A stretch of DNA of 64,000 nt from Methylobacterium sp. WL1 (GCF_008000895.1 NZ_CP042823.1:310001-374000); one strand, 5' to 3'; shown: positions 10,023 to 19,866, counted from the first letter of the stretch. The notes: generated by a model not told the origin, from the sequence alone. Made by a program: numbers and translations.

Positions 10023-10613
10023 ATGTCGGTCGGTTCGGTCACGAGCAGCAGCCTCCAGCGGGACCTCATTAGCGCCCTGCGTCAGACGCGCGGTGCGTCG
10101 GCCCAGCAGACCGACGCGAGCGCGTTCGCGGTGCCGAGCGACGGCGCGAGCCCGTCAGCCGGCACGGCGGCCACGACCGCTTCCGGCAGCACGGCGTCCA
10201 GCCCGGGGCTGTCGAACGACCTGATGGCGTCGCTGCTGAAGGTGCAGTCGGACTTCAGCCAGATCAGCGCGCAGGGCGGCTTCGCGGCACCCGCGTCCGC
10301 GCAGAGCATCACCGAGGCATCGAGCGACGGTTCGGATGGAGGCCAGAGCCAGGGCGATGCCGCGCCAGCCCATCGCCATCACGGGCATCATGCCCGCGCC
10401 GCCGGCCCCGATGGCTCCGGCTCCGCGGCGTCCAGCAGCGCCGCGGTCGCGGCGAATTCCGGTGCGGCGACAGGCGAGACCGATGCGTCCGGCGGAATCC
10501 AGGATGGCCTGCAGGCTTTGCTGCAGCAGGTGACGAAGGCGATTGCCGCCTACACCGCAGCCGGGCCGGTCGGCCTCGCGGCCTCCGCCCTCTCGACCAC
10601 GTCGAAGACCTGA
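10023..10613 (+). CDS. Low-complexity Ala/Ser/Gly-rich hypothetical protein
   Basis: 196 residues from an ATG preceded by GAGGA. Composition is strongly skewed to Ala, Ser, Gly and Thr, with a His cluster (HRHHGHH, about 117-123). Two more ordered segments are predicted: an N-terminal helix (SSLQRDLISALRQTRG, with a similar stretch LSNDLMASLLKVQSDFSQI at about 63-81) and a C-terminal helix (GLQALLQQVTKAIAAY). No signal peptide or membrane helix. Function unknown. Confidence 0.65.
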   Translation: MSVGSVTSSSLQRDLISALRQTRGASAQQTDASAFAVPSDGASPSAGTAATTASGSTASSPGLSNDLMASLLKVQSDFSQISAQGGFAAPASAQSITEASSDGSDGGQSQGDAAPAHRHHGHHARAAGPDGSGSAASSSAAVAANSGAATGETDASGGIQDGLQALLQQVTKAIAAYTAAGPVGLAASALSTTSKT

Positions 10614-10810
10614 TCGGACGGGCCGCGCGCTCCGTGACGTCCGCGGTCTGGATCGCGGACCGGAGACGACGCAAGCATCGCCTCGAAGCGGAGCGGCAGT
10701 TCGCCAAGACGCCTCCCCGGGACGATCGATACCGCATCGCAGCAGCGGGGATGCGGCATCCGGGATGGTGAACTAGGTTTCAGGCATCGTCGGCCGGCCC
10801 GGAGATCGCC

Positions 10811-11389
10811 ATGCCTCTCACCGTTCCCGTCATCCTCGGCAGCGTCCGCACCGACAGCATCGGCATCCGTGCGGCAAGGTTCCTGATCGCCCGGCTCGAA
10901 GCGCGCGGCCACAGCGCCCCGCTGGTCGATCCCGCCGAACTCAAGCTCCCGCTGCTCGACCGGATGTACAAGGAATATCCAGCCGGCACCGCCCCGGAGC
11001 CGTTGGAGCGTCTCGCCACCCTCTATCGGCAAGCGGACGCCTTCCTGATGGTCTCGGCCGAGTACAATCACGGCGTTCCGCCGGCTCTCTCGAACACTCT
11101 CGACCACTTCCTCGAAGAGTATTACTGGCGGCCGTCGGCGATCTGCTGCTACTCGGCCGGACAGTTCGGTGGAGTCCGGGCGGCGATGCCGCTCCGCGCC
11201 ATGCTCGCCGAGTTGGGAATGCCCAGCATTCCGTCGCTGCTGCCGATCCCGCGACTGCAGAAGGTGATCGGGGAGGACGGCACGCCGGCGGATGACTGGA
11301 TCGAGAAGGCGGCCGGACGGTTCCTCGACGAGTTGGAGTGGTATGCCGAGGCCCTCCACGCGCGGCGTCTGCGCGGAACTCCTTACTGA
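10811..11389 (+). CDS. NADPH-dependent FMN reductase family protein
   Basis: 192 residues with the flavodoxin-like fold of the family. The N-terminal phosphate-binding loop is VILGSVRTDSIGIRAARFL (about 8-26), and the SAEYNHGVPPALSNTLDH segment (about 82-99) is diagnostic of FMN-binding quinone/azo/chromate-type reductases. It reduces FMN or a quinone-like acceptor with NAD(P)H; the substrate cannot be read from sequence. Monocistronic in this context. Confidence 0.85.
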   Translation: MPLTVPVILGSVRTDSIGIRAARFLIARLEARGHSAPLVDPAELKLPLLDRMYKEYPAGTAPEPLERLATLYRQADAFLMVSAEYNHGVPPALSNTLDHFLEEYYWRPSAICCYSAGQFGGVRAAMPLRAMLAELGMPSIPSLLPIPRLQKVIGEDGTPADDWIEKAAGRFLDELEWYAEALHARRLRGTPY

Positions 11390-11823
11390 ACGTCGATCGC
11401 GCAATACGCGGCCTTCGAAGATCGTCGCGCGACCTACGCAAATCCGAAAATCCGGTCCGGACACAGGTGGCCTGTTCCTGTAGCCAACGGGTCATCTCCG
11501 CGGGCTCGCATCCGACAGGACGGGGCCCGAACCGGTGGGGCACCAAAGCCATCGGCCCCCGTTCGCCATTGACTTTCTGCGGGGCGAATGCGCCGAGCGC
11601 CCAAAGATCTTAGGGACGAATCCTTCTCATCAGCCTATTTTTTCGTCGTTGACTGATAAGATATCGATCAATCGACAATATCAAATTCGACCGTGAAGCG
11701 ATCGTGTCCCGCACTGATCGATTCTCGAGAAGAGGAACTGTATTTCGCTGTTGCAAAAAGGTGGCTGCGCGGTTCGGGAAAGTGTGAGATCTTCTTTCTG
11801 TTCCCAGTCGCGGACTTGGCCCA
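11390..11823. other. Gene-free stretch
   Basis: About 430 bases with a drop in GC near 11630-11700. A 71-codon minus frame overlaps the next gene but shows no ribosome site. Probably only the promoter of the following gene. Confidence 0.3.
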
Positions 11824-12156
11824 ATGAAACTCGACGAGAGGGCGCTCCTTCAGGAGCGCGTGCGAACGCTTGTCCTGCGTCATGCCCTAGAGGCGGCGCT
11901 CGAGCGTCTGGCAGCGGCGACCCGCGAGGCTGGAAAAGAGGCGACGGCTGAATTCCAGAGCCTGGAACATTCGCTGCTCTCGGCGGCCCGCAGCCTCGCG
12001 GATCGTGCCAGCGCCCAGAAGCTGGCCGTGCTGGTCGCGGTCGAGGATGCCAGCGCGACGGTGCGGAGTGCGTTCGACAACGCCCACAGCCGCCTCGACG
12101 CCCGTCAGACGGACGTGCTCTCCGCGGCTGCGCCCCTGAACGTGGTCGCTGCGTAA
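11824..12156 (+). CDS. Hypothetical helical protein
   Basis: 110 residues, almost entirely predicted helix, with alternating charged and Ala/Leu residues (for example LEAALERLAAATREAGKEA). Codon third positions are strongly GC-biased as in neighbouring genes, which supports coding, although no good ribosome site is visible before the ATG. No known domain recognised. Confidence 0.5.
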   Translation: MKLDERALLQERVRTLVLRHALEAALERLAAATREAGKEATAEFQSLEHSLLSAARSLADRASAQKLAVLVAVEDASATVRSAFDNAHSRLDARQTDVLSAAAPLNVVAA

Positions 12157-12351
12157 GCTGGACTGCGCGAGCGCCGATCCAGACGGCAAGTCGCTTCCAA
12201 GACGCCTGATCGTCGCGACGTCCACCAGGACACCAAGTCCCGCACGGCGACGCTGCGTGCGTGGCCGGAAGCAAAGGAGAGCGGGCGCAGTCGTGTGGCG
12301 CGCCCGCCCTGGAATGCTTGCGCCCGCGGCGCTGGCCTTACCGGCCGACGC

Positions 12352-12567
12352 TCACTGCTTGGCGCGGTTGATGATCGCCCAGAGCGCTTGAGCCACCGGC
12401 TCCGACACGGTGCGGCGGTACTTGCGGTGAACGAGCTGGCCGTTGTGGAATACGTCCTGCTCGACGTAGAGCCGGTCGCCATCCCACCGGACGATGTTGT
12501 CGGATTCGATGGTCTCCTCGACGCCGAGATCCCCACGCAGGATCGTGTTGCCAGTCTGGGTCAGCAT
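12352..12567 (-). CDS. Small conserved-type hypothetical protein
   Basis: 71 residues from the ATG at 12567, which has GAGG nine bases upstream; a longer open frame to 12834 lacks such support and has poor composition. The product is beta-rich (RWDGDRLYVEQDVFHNGQLV) and ends with a helix (EPVAQALWAIINRAKQ). No domain recognised. Confidence 0.6.
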   Translation of the reverse strand: MLTQTGNTILRGDLGVEETIESDNIVRWDGDRLYVEQDVFHNGQLVHRKYRRTVSEPVAQALWAIINRAKQ

Positions 12568-12892
12568 ACGCGCGTCCTCGTTCACGCTGTTGGTTCGGCA
12601 CAGGGGAGCATCGTCGCGGTGCGCGCGGCGAAGTCCCCGCATCGGGCTACCATAGGAGGGCACCGCGATACGCGCCAGCGATGCCGCCGACGCAAACGGA
12701 TGACCGTCACCGTAGGGATGAGCGTCGCGCACGGGACGCAGCCAGGGCACGCAGGTGATCGTGTGCGCGCCCGTGACGCCGCATGTGCGCTTCGGCACGC
12801 CGGATCGGGCGGTTGAGTGCAATGCTTTCGGCACGCGTCAGGGCTGCACTCAGGTCTCCGCCTGAGTCGTCAACGTCGCGGCGGAGGCGCAC

Positions 12893-13039
12893 ATGCTCGC
12901 TCGCCCGTTCCGATACGTCGCCCCGGTGCTTGCAGGGCTCAGCCTGATCGCGCTGCGGCTCGCCAGCCCGTTCCTGACGCCGGCTCCGCCGCCCGGCGCC
13001 GCCGAGGACCGGCGGGTCGTCTTCCGGCACTACCTCTGA
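12893..13039 (+). CDS. 48-residue small membrane protein
   Basis: A short ORF preceded by GGAGG seven bases before the ATG. It starts MLARPFRYVAP, has one hydrophobic helix (VLAGLSLIALRLASPFL), a Pro-rich linker and a basic end. It lies head-to-head with nothing and ends 36 bases before the convergent gene. Function unknown. Confidence 0.5.
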   Translation: MLARPFRYVAPVLAGLSLIALRLASPFLTPAPPPGAAEDRRVVFRHYL

Positions 13040-13074
13040 CGCATCGACCCGGCGGGCGGGAGCCGGCCGCGGGT

Positions 13075-13551
13075 TCAGCCGCGCCGGTCGAGCACCACGC
13101 GCGGCACCGTGCAGGCGGGCAGGGCCGAGGGACCGAGGACGATGTCGCCCTGCTGCGGGTTGTTGACCGTGAAGGGGGCGGTCCCTTGCGTCCCGAAGAA
13201 GCCCCGACCGAGCTGCGTCGCGAAGAACTCGTCGCTGCCGAACCGGACGAAGCAGCGATCGAGCACGGCCTCGTAATCGAAGGTCGCCTGGGTGACCGGG
13301 CTGCCCCCGGCCTCCGGAAGCCCGCAATACGCCGAGATCGCAATCTGGCCCGGCCGCGACAGCCGCACCGGCAGGGACCGGCCCGGCAGCAGGGTCGCGG
13401 GCGGAGAGCCGTCCTGGCGGGCGACCAGCACGTAGGTCGAGCGGTTGTAGATCCGGCGCAGGCAATCGGCGGACGCATCGGAGACGGTCACCACCAGTCC
13501 GACCAGACCGAGCGCGACGCCGGCCAATCCGCATCCAATACGCTTCGTCAC
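13075..13551 (-). CDS. Secreted hypothetical protein
   Basis: 158 residues from a GTG at 13551 chosen because GGAGGA precedes it and it places a signal peptide (about 1-28, GLAGVALGLVGLVVTVSDASA) at the N terminus. The mature part has Cys residues near 30, 75, 95 and 147, and the N-terminal segment IYNRSTYVLVARQDGSPPAT suggests a beta-sandwich. Probably periplasmic or extracellular. Function unknown. Confidence 0.65.
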   Translation of the reverse strand: MTKRIGCGLAGVALGLVGLVVTVSDASADCLRRIYNRSTYVLVARQDGSPPATLLPGRSLPVRLSRPGQIAISAYCGLPEAGGSPVTQATFDYEAVLDRCFVRFGSDEFFATQLGRGFFGTQGTAPFTVNNPQQGDIVLGPSALPACTVPRVVLDRRG

Positions 13552-13720
13552 CGCACATCCTCCGCCGATCGGCCGATCCATCAGCAACGCGGCCGGGCGT
13601 GACTTGAACAACGCCCGGCATCGCCGCGCAAGGCGAACGCGGCAACAGCGGCCGCGTTCGATGCGGCCGGCGCAAAATCGGCTTGGCGCGAAATCGGCTT
13701 GGGATGAAATCGGCTTGGGT

Positions 13721-14977
13721 TCAGCGGCGCTCGTAGAGCAGGCGCGCCCGGATCGTGCCCGGGATGGCGCGGATCTCGGTGAGCAGCGTCTCGGCGTCGG
13801 CATTGGTGGCGTCGGTCTCCAGCACCACGTAGCCGACCTCGCCGTCGGTCTGGTAGAACTGCGCGGCGATGTTCACGTGGCTGCGGGAGAACACGTCGTT
13901 CAGGCGGCCGAGCATACCCGGAAGGTTGCGCTGCACGTGGATGAACCGGGTGCCGGTCGGCCGGGCCGGAAGCTGGACCTGCGGGAAGTTCACCGCCCCC
14001 ACCGTCGAGCCGATATCGGAGTAATCCACCAGCTTACGGGCGACCTCGGCGCCGATGCGCTCCTGGGCCTCCTCGGTCGATCCGCCGATATGGGGCGTGA
14101 GGATCACGTTCTCGATGCCCTGCAGCGGGCTCTCGAAGGTGTCCGCGTTGGAGCCGGGCTCCACCGGGAACACGTCGATGGCCGCGCCTTTGAGATGGCC
14201 GTCGCGCAGGGCCGCCGCGAGGGCGTCGAGGTCGACCACAGTACCGCGGGCGTTGTTGATCAGGAAGGCGCCGGGTTTCATCGCCCGGATCTCGGCCGCG
14301 CCGATCATGTTGGCGGTCGCCTCCGTCTCGGGCACGTGGAGCGAGATCACGTCGCACTGGGCGAGCAGATCGTGCAGCGTCTTGGTCGGCTCGGTGTTGC
14401 CGTGGCGCAGCTTGTCGGTGTGGTCGTAGAACAGTACCCGCATGCCCATCGCCTCGGCGAGCGTCGAGAGCTGCGTGCCGATATTGCCGTAGCCGACGAT
14501 GCCCAGCGTCTTGCCGCGAACCTCCAGCGAGCCCACCGCCGACTTGTCCCAGCGGCCGGCATGGGCGCCGACGGAGCGCGGCACGATCCGGCGCAGGAGC
14601 ATCACGATCTCGCCGATCGTCAGCTCCGCCACCGAGCGGGTGTTGGAGAACGGCGCGTTGAACACCGGGATGCCGCGATGGCGCGCGGCCTCCAGTTCGA
14701 CCTGATTGGTGCCGACCGAGAAGCAGCCCACCGCCAGCAGCCGGTCCGCGACCTCGAAGGCCGCCGCGTCGAGCTGCGTGCGCGAGCGGATGCCCACCAT
14801 GTGCACGCCCTGGAGGGCCTGGTGCAGCGCCTCGCGGTCCAGCGCCTTCGGCAGCCGGGTGAGGTTGGTGTAGCCGGCCGCCTGCATCAGCGCGACGGCG
14901 CTGTCGTTGATGCCTTCGAGCAGCAGGATCCGGATCTTGTCCTTGGGCAGGGAGAGCTTGTCGAGCGTCATAGGCAT
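13721..14977 (-). CDS. serA: D-3-phosphoglycerate dehydrogenase
   Basis: 418 residues from the ATG at 14977 (a second in-frame ATG is at 14971). It oxidises 3-phosphoglycerate to 3-phosphohydroxypyruvate, the first step of serine synthesis. Sequence follows the E. coli-type enzyme closely: SVGTNQVELEAARHRGIPVF, the Rossmann motif LGIVGYGNIGTQLS, LHVPETEAT, NNARGTVVDLDAL with the catalytic Arg, and TPHIGGSTEEAQ with the catalytic His. A C-terminal ACT domain (about 345-418, HVQRNLPGMLGRLNDVFS) indicates serine feedback inhibition. Confidence 0.95.
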   Translation of the reverse strand: MPMTLDKLSLPKDKIRILLLEGINDSAVALMQAAGYTNLTRLPKALDREALHQALQGVHMVGIRSRTQLDAAAFEVADRLLAVGCFSVGTNQVELEAARHRGIPVFNAPFSNTRSVAELTIGEIVMLLRRIVPRSVGAHAGRWDKSAVGSLEVRGKTLGIVGYGNIGTQLSTLAEAMGMRVLFYDHTDKLRHGNTEPTKTLHDLLAQCDVISLHVPETEATANMIGAAEIRAMKPGAFLINNARGTVVDLDALAAALRDGHLKGAAIDVFPVEPGSNADTFESPLQGIENVILTPHIGGSTEEAQERIGAEVARKLVDYSDIGSTVGAVNFPQVQLPARPTGTRFIHVQRNLPGMLGRLNDVFSRSHVNIAAQFYQTDGEVGYVVLETDATNADAETLLTEIRAIPGTIRARLLYERR

Positions 14978-15217
14978 CGTTCGTCCGGCGGCGGTACGGT
15001 CGCGCGCCGCAGCGCCGGGGCCGATCCGCAGATCTGCATCGCGGGCAGCGTTACGGTTCTGCCCTGTGCGATGCAACATGGTGCCGGGCACGGCAGGTCT
15101 GCGCCGCGGATGTGCATCCGGAGCAGACCACCCGGACGGACGGCATCGCGTGCTGCATATTCAAGCACCGTCGATGGACGACAACAGTCGAGCGAACGAA
15201 ACCACTGACAGATCGAC
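14978..15217. other. Intergenic region upstream of serA
   Basis: Nothing beyond the serA promoter zone is supported here. Confidence 0.3.
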
Positions 15218-15483
15218 GTGCCGAAGGACCCGGCGCCGATGGATTTCGCTGCGTTGTTCGAGGTCTACCGCGCGACGTCTATCTGGAAGGCCCCAAGGGC
15301 GGCTGCCGGTACATGTACGACGCCCGGCCGACCAGCCGCGGATCGCCCGGATCGTGATGGCCCGGGGCCGCGACGCTACCGATTGAGCGCTGACCCCGTT
15401 TCGGGACGGCCTGTCCGGTTCGGTTCGACGCCCATACCGACGCGGATGAGGAGACCCAGGCGGTCTTGGCGCAGGCGGCCTGA
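15218..15483 (+). pseudogene. Degenerate small gene upstream of rpsA
   Basis: Coding-like pieces occur in order but in different frames: MDFAALFEVYR (from a GTG at 15218), then DVYLEGPKGGCRYMYDARP in the next frame, RIARIVMARGRDATD in a third, and DAHTDADEETQAVLAQAA ending near 15483. This fits a short gene broken by several frameshifts. The ancestral family is not recognised. Confidence 0.35.
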
Positions 15484-15772
15484 CCGGAGCGGTCGCGAGC
15501 AGGAAATCCCGCTCGGTTGAAGTCGTTAAGCCGATGCTGTATGGAGCGCGCGTCCTCCCGGATTCCGCTCGCGCGCGCTCATTTTCTGTGCGCCCGCCGC
15601 GTCGCCGGCTGGATCGCCCTCGTCATCCGTATCGACGCGTCGGCAAGCCGGATCCCGCGGGACCGGCCGCCTCTCCCTCAAGGTTTCGGGAGCGGCCGCG
15701 GCGAACCGGGGGTGCGTGCAACGCGAGCCGCCGACGCAAAGGGCCTCCGATGGGGGCCGTTCAGGAGAGAGA

Positions 15773-17485
15773 ATGACCGCAGGTACCGCTCTGGGGCGTG
15801 GCCCGAGCCGCGATGATTTCGCCGCCCTCCTCGAGGAGAGCTTCCTCGAGCACGAGATCACCGAAGGGTCCGTCGTCAAGGGTCGCGTCGTCGCGATCGA
15901 GAAGGACGTGGCCGTCATCGACATCGGCGCCAAGACGGAAGGCCGTGTCGCACTCAAGGAATTCACCGGCCCCGGCCGGGAAGGCGAGCTGAAGGTCGGC
16001 GACGAGGTCGAGGTCTACGTCGACCGGATCGAGAACGCGCTCGGCGAAGCCGTGATCTCGCGCGACAAGGCGCGCCGCGAGGAGAGCTGGGTCAAGCTCG
16101 AGAAGTCGTTCGAGAACAACGACCGCGTCACCGGCACGATCTTCAACCAGGTCAAGGGCGGCTACACCGTCGACCTCGACGGCGCCGTGGCGTTCCTGCC
16201 GCGCTCGCAGGTCGACATCCGTCCGGTTCGCGACGTCACCCCGCTGCTCGGCACCCCGCAGCCGTTCCAGATCCTCAAGATGGATCGCCGCCGCGGCAAC
16301 ATCGTCGTGTCGCGCCGCACCGTGCTCGAAGAGAGCCGCGCCGAGCAGCGCTCGGAGCTGGTGGCCAACCTCGAGGAAGGTCAGGTCATCGACGGCGTCG
16401 TCAAGAACATCACCGAGTACGGCGCCTTCGTCGATCTCGGCGGCATCGACGGCCTGCTCCACGTCACCGACATGGCGTGGCGCCGCGTGAACCATCCGTC
16501 CGAGGTCGTGACCATCGGCCAGACGGTCAAGGTCAAGATCATCAAGATCAACCACGAGACGCACCGGATCTCGCTCGGTATCAAGCAGCTGCTCGCCGAT
16601 CCGTGGGAGGGCATCGCCGCCCGCTACCCGGAGGGCGCCAAGCTCAAGGGCCGCGTGACCAACATCACCGATTACGGCGCCTTCGTGGAGCTGGAGCCGG
16701 GGATCGAGGGTCTGATCCACGTCTCCGAGATGAGCTGGACCAAGAAGAACGTCCATCCGGGCAAGATCGTCTCCACCTCTCAGGAGGTCGAGGTCCAGAT
16801 CCTGGAAGTCGATCCGGTCAAGCGCCGCATCTCGCTGGGCCTCAAGCAGACCCTGCAGAACCCCTGGGAGGCCTTCTCCGAGAAGCACCCGGTCGGCTCC
16901 GAGGTCGAGGGCGAGGTCAAGAACAAGACCGAGTTCGGCCTGTTCATCGGCCTCGAAGGCGATGTCGACGGCATGGTCCACCTGTCGGATCTCGACTGGA
17001 ACCGTCCCGGCGAGCAGGTCATCGAGGAGTTCAAGAAGGGCGACATGGTCCGCGCCCAGGTTCTCGACGTCGACGTCGAGAAGGAGCGGATCTCGCTGGG
17101 CGTGAAGCAGCTCGGCGGTGACCCCTTCGCCGAGGCCGGCGAGATCAAGAAGGGTCAGATCGTCACCTGCGAAGTCGTCGAGGTGAAGGATTCGGGCGTC
17201 GAAGTGAAGATCGTCGACACCGACATGACCACCTTCGTCCGCCGCGCCGAACTCGCCCGCGACCGCGGCGACCAGCGGCCCGAGCGTTTCGCCGCCGGCG
17301 AGAAGTTCGATGCCCGCGTCGTGCAGTTCGACCGCAAGGCCCACCGCGTCCAGGTCTCGATCAAGGCTCTGGAAGTGGCTGAGGAGAAGGAGGCGATGGC
17401 CCAGTTCGGCTCCGCCGATTCCGGTGCCTCGCTGGGCGACATCCTCGGCGCGGCCTTCAAGAAGGCCCGCACCGACGACGAGTGA
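15773..17485 (+). CDS. rpsA: 30S ribosomal protein S1
   Basis: 570 residues from the ATG at 15773 behind AGGAGAG. It contains six S1 OB-fold repeats; the RNA-binding surface motifs are clear in repeat 3 (ITEYGAFVDLGGIDGLLHVTD), repeat 4 (ITDYGAFVELEPGIEGLIHV) and repeat 5 (KTEFGLFIGLEGDVDGMVHL). S1 binds mRNA leaders on the 30S subunit and helps initiation. It ends at a strong terminator. Confidence 0.97.
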   Translation: MTAGTALGRGPSRDDFAALLEESFLEHEITEGSVVKGRVVAIEKDVAVIDIGAKTEGRVALKEFTGPGREGELKVGDEVEVYVDRIENALGEAVISRDKARREESWVKLEKSFENNDRVTGTIFNQVKGGYTVDLDGAVAFLPRSQVDIRPVRDVTPLLGTPQPFQILKMDRRRGNIVVSRRTVLEESRAEQRSELVANLEEGQVIDGVVKNITEYGAFVDLGGIDGLLHVTDMAWRRVNHPSEVVTIGQTVKVKIIKINHETHRISLGIKQLLADPWEGIAARYPEGAKLKGRVTNITDYGAFVELEPGIEGLIHVSEMSWTKKNVHPGKIVSTSQEVEVQILEVDPVKRRISLGLKQTLQNPWEAFSEKHPVGSEVEGEVKNKTEFGLFIGLEGDVDGMVHLSDLDWNRPGEQVIEEFKKGDMVRAQVLDVDVEKERISLGVKQLGGDPFAEAGEIKKGQIVTCEVVEVKDSGVEVKIVDTDMTTFVRRAELARDRGDQRPERFAAGEKFDARVVQFDRKAHRVQVSIKALEVAEEKEAMAQFGSADSGASLGDILGAAFKKARTDDE

Positions 17486-17536
17486 GACCCGATGGTTTCG
17501 CCGCCCGGTTCAGCCGGGCGGCGGCTTCGGATCAAT

Positions 17537-17577
17537 AAAAAAGCCTGCGCGGGACACCAGTCCCACGCAGGCTTTTT
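17537..17577. terminator. Bidirectional rho-independent terminator after rpsA
   Basis: A hairpin with 13-base arms and one mismatch around an ACCA loop (stem 17543-17572) is preceded by six A and followed by five T, so it can act in both directions. Confidence 0.9.
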
Positions 17578-17704
17578 CATGCCGTCTCCGGCGGCGAAGT
17601 CATCATCCAGCTGATCGGCATGGCTCCCAGGCCGCTGGGTCGCGCGACGTGATTGCATCATGATGGAATGCAATCATTACCGTCCGGCTTCGGAGGTTGG
17701 GTCG

Positions 17705-17962
17705 ATGCCGGCCATCACGATCCATAACGTTCCCGACGCGGAGCATCGCGCCCTGCGTGCGCGGGCCGCATTGCGCGGTCGCAGCACCGAGGCTGAAATC
17801 CGCAGCACCCCCGAACAGGCCGCTAAGCCCGAGGGCCGCCTGAAGCTCGGATCGCTGCTGGCGTTCATCGCGCGCGACGCCGGCGGGATGACCGAAGCCG
17901 AAGCGGAGCACATCGAGGCTTTGTGCCAACGGACACCGGTCGAGCCGATGCGCTTCGAATGA
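17705..17962 (+). CDS. FitA/VapB-type antitoxin
   Basis: 85 residues from the ATG at 17705 with GGAGG about ten bases upstream. The N-terminal ribbon-helix-helix is ITIHNVPDAEHRALRARAAL followed by RGRSTEAEIRS, the pattern of FitA/StbC antitoxins. The C-terminal tail should wrap the toxin. Its stop overlaps the toxin start by four bases. It probably represses its own operon. Confidence 0.85.
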   Translation: MPAITIHNVPDAEHRALRARAALRGRSTEAEIRSTPEQAAKPEGRLKLGSLLAFIARDAGGMTEAEAEHIEALCQRTPVEPMRFE

Positions 17963-18372
17963 TCGTCCTCGATACCAATGCTATCGCGGAACCCTGGAAG
18001 TCCCAGCCGGGCCCCACGGTGATCGCCTGGACCGATGCGCAGATGGTCGAGCCTCTCTACCCGTCCACGATCACCGTCGCTGAAGTGCGCTTCGGCCTGG
18101 CGACGATGCCGGACGGCAATCGGCGCCGGATTTATCGGGAGCGTCTGGAACGCGAGGTCCTGCCCGTCTTCTCGGGGCGGATCCTGTCCTTCGATCTGGC
18201 CGCCTCCCAGGCGTACGCGGCCCTGATGGCGCGGGCGAGGGCGGCCGGCAGAGGCATCGGCCGGGCGGACGGCTACATCGCCGCCACGGCCGCCGCGCAC
18301 GAAATGACGGTCGCCGCCCGCTACGTCGGTCCGTTCGAAGCGGCCGGCCCGACCGTCATCAATCCTTGGTAG
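17959..18372 (+). CDS. FitB/VapC-type PIN-domain toxin, one acidic residue changed
   Basis: 137 residues from the ATG overlapping the antitoxin stop. PIN motifs: MIVLDTNAIAEP (first Asp), TVAEVRFG (Glu), GRADGYIAATAAAH (Asp), and a C-terminal INPW. In FitB proteins a further acidic residue usually sits in an RNVxDF segment; here the segment reads ARYVGPFE, so that Asp is Pro. The endoribonuclease may be weakened or inactive. Confidence 0.8.
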   Translation: MIVLDTNAIAEPWKSQPGPTVIAWTDAQMVEPLYPSTITVAEVRFGLATMPDGNRRRIYRERLEREVLPVFSGRILSFDLAASQAYAALMARARAAGRGIGRADGYIAATAAAHEMTVAARYVGPFEAAGPTVINPW

Positions 18373-18421
18373 GGGACGCCGTGAGGCGAAGTCGCCGACA
18401 GTTCGCGAGAGGCTTCATGCC

Positions 18422-18649
18422 CGCACATTTTGCTCAATCGCCCGACGGCTCGGCGTGTCGCGCCGGGCGCTCCACGATTTGATGGCCGAGGGGCAGCCAG
18501 CGAAGGCCGCCATGGCGCTGCGCCTCGGCAAGCTGTTTGGGAACGAGACCGCGTTCTGGCAGAACCGGCAGCGGGCCAACGATCTGCGGCGCCTGGAAGC
18601 TCAGGTGGCCGAGGAACTCGCCGGGATCCCGACGCTGCTGGCCACCTGA
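18422..18649 (+). pseudogene. Truncated HigA-type antitoxin remnant
   Basis: The frame reads IARRLGVSRRALHDLMAEG, then MALRLGKLFGNETAFWQNRQ, which matches the second half of the HigA-family XRE helix-turn-helix. The first helices and a proper start are missing; a GTG at 18455 gives at most 64 residues. No HigB toxin is next to it. A relic beside an intact-looking TA pair. Confidence 0.55.
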
Positions 18650-18844
18650 CGACGGCCCGGCTTGAGGGTCTGCGGGGTGCCACCGCATTTTTTCGCGTGG
18701 CCCATATCCAGGTCCGCGGAAAATGCTCTAGAACACCGGCCTCGGGCGGCTCCAGCCGCGCGAGGCGAAGGAAACCAAGGACTTGCCCGGTGCGGGACCT
18801 CGCCCCCGCACGCCATCTCGGGGCAGGCTAGGGGAAGTGACCGT

Positions 18845-19807
18845 ATGGCAGCCGACGCCGAACTGCTGATCGACCGCCGGCGCCTGCGCCGCAGATTGTC
18901 CCTGTGGCGGGTACTCGGGATCGGCGGCCTGATCGTAGCGGTGGGTGCGCTGGGCTACCGGGCCCGGGCCGGGGCCGACGGCGCCTTCGCGGTGCGGCCG
19001 CAGATCGCCCGCATCTCGGTTTCGGGCTTCATCGCCGGCAGCGAGTCGACGGCCAAGCTGATGAAGCGGGTCGGCGAGTCCGACGCCGTGAAGGGCGTGA
19101 TCGTCTCGATCAACTCACCGGGTGGCACCACCACGGGTTCGGAGGAGATCTTCCGCAACCTGCGCGCGCTCGCCGCCAAGAAGCCGATGGTCGCCTTCGT
19201 GGACGGCACGGCAGCCTCGGGCGCCTACATCACCGCCATCGCGGCCGATCATATCGTCGCGCGCGAGACCAGCCTGGTGGGCTCCATCGGCGTGCTGTTC
19301 CAGTATCCGGACCTCTCGGGCCTGCTCGACAAGGTTGGGGTCAAGGTCGAGTCGGTGAAGTCTTCGCCGCTCAAGGCAGAGCCGTCGGGCTTCACACCGA
19401 CCACCCCGGAGGCGCGCGCCGCCCTGGCCGCGGTGGTCGGCGACACCTACGCCTGGTTCAAGAACTTGGTGGCCGAGCGCCGGGGCATGGATGCCGGCCA
19501 GCTCGCCGTGGTCTCGGACGGGCGAGTCTTCAGCGGCCGCCAAAGCGTGCCCCTGAAGCTGGTGGACGAACTGGGCGGCGAGCGGCAGGCCGTCGTCTGG
19601 CTCGAGAACGACAAGGGCGTCCCGAAGGATCTGCCGATCAAGGATTGGAAGCCCGGCAAGGAGAGTGACTTCTCCCTCTGGTCGGCCGCCGGCGTCGGCG
19701 CGGACCTGCTCGGCCTCGACGGTCTCGCCGGACGGCTCCGCGTCGCCGGCGCCCAGGCCGAGACCGCCGGCGGCGGCCTCTTGGTCCTGTGGCGCCCGGA
19801 GCCCTGA
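18845..19807 (+). CDS. sppA: Signal peptide peptidase SppA, short form
   Basis: 320 residues from the ATG at 18845 behind AGGGGA. One N-terminal membrane helix (about 24-42), then a serine-protease (S49) domain: [14 protein letters not shown], the nucleophile Ser in [18 protein letters not shown] (about 127), GSIGVLFQ, and the general-base Lys in [15 protein letters not shown]. It degrades residual signal peptides in the membrane. It is followed 59 bases later by ihfB, an arrangement common in alphaproteobacteria. Confidence 0.92.
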   Translation: MAADAELLIDRRRLRRRLSLWRVLGIGGLIVAVGALGYRARAGADGAFAVRPQIARISVSGFIAGSESTAKLMKRVGESDAVKGVIVSINSPGGTTTGSEEIFRNLRALAAKKPMVAFVDGTAASGAYITAIAADHIVARETSLVGSIGVLFQYPDLSGLLDKVGVKVESVKSSPLKAEPSGFTPTTPEARAALAAVVGDTYAWFKNLVAERRGMDAGQLAVVSDGRVFSGRQSVPLKLVDELGGERQAVVWLENDKGVPKDLPIKDWKPGKESDFSLWSAAGVGADLLGLDGLAGRLRVAGAQAETAGGGLLVLWRPEP

Positions 19808-19866
19808 GCGCCGCCGGACAAGGCCGTCCAGTCGCCCGCCCCGATCCCCCGAGAAGACCAGACGCC

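Noticed and set aside
11668..11883. Minus-strand 71-codon frame
   Set aside because: No ribosome site, overlaps a better plus-strand gene start, composition not protein-like.
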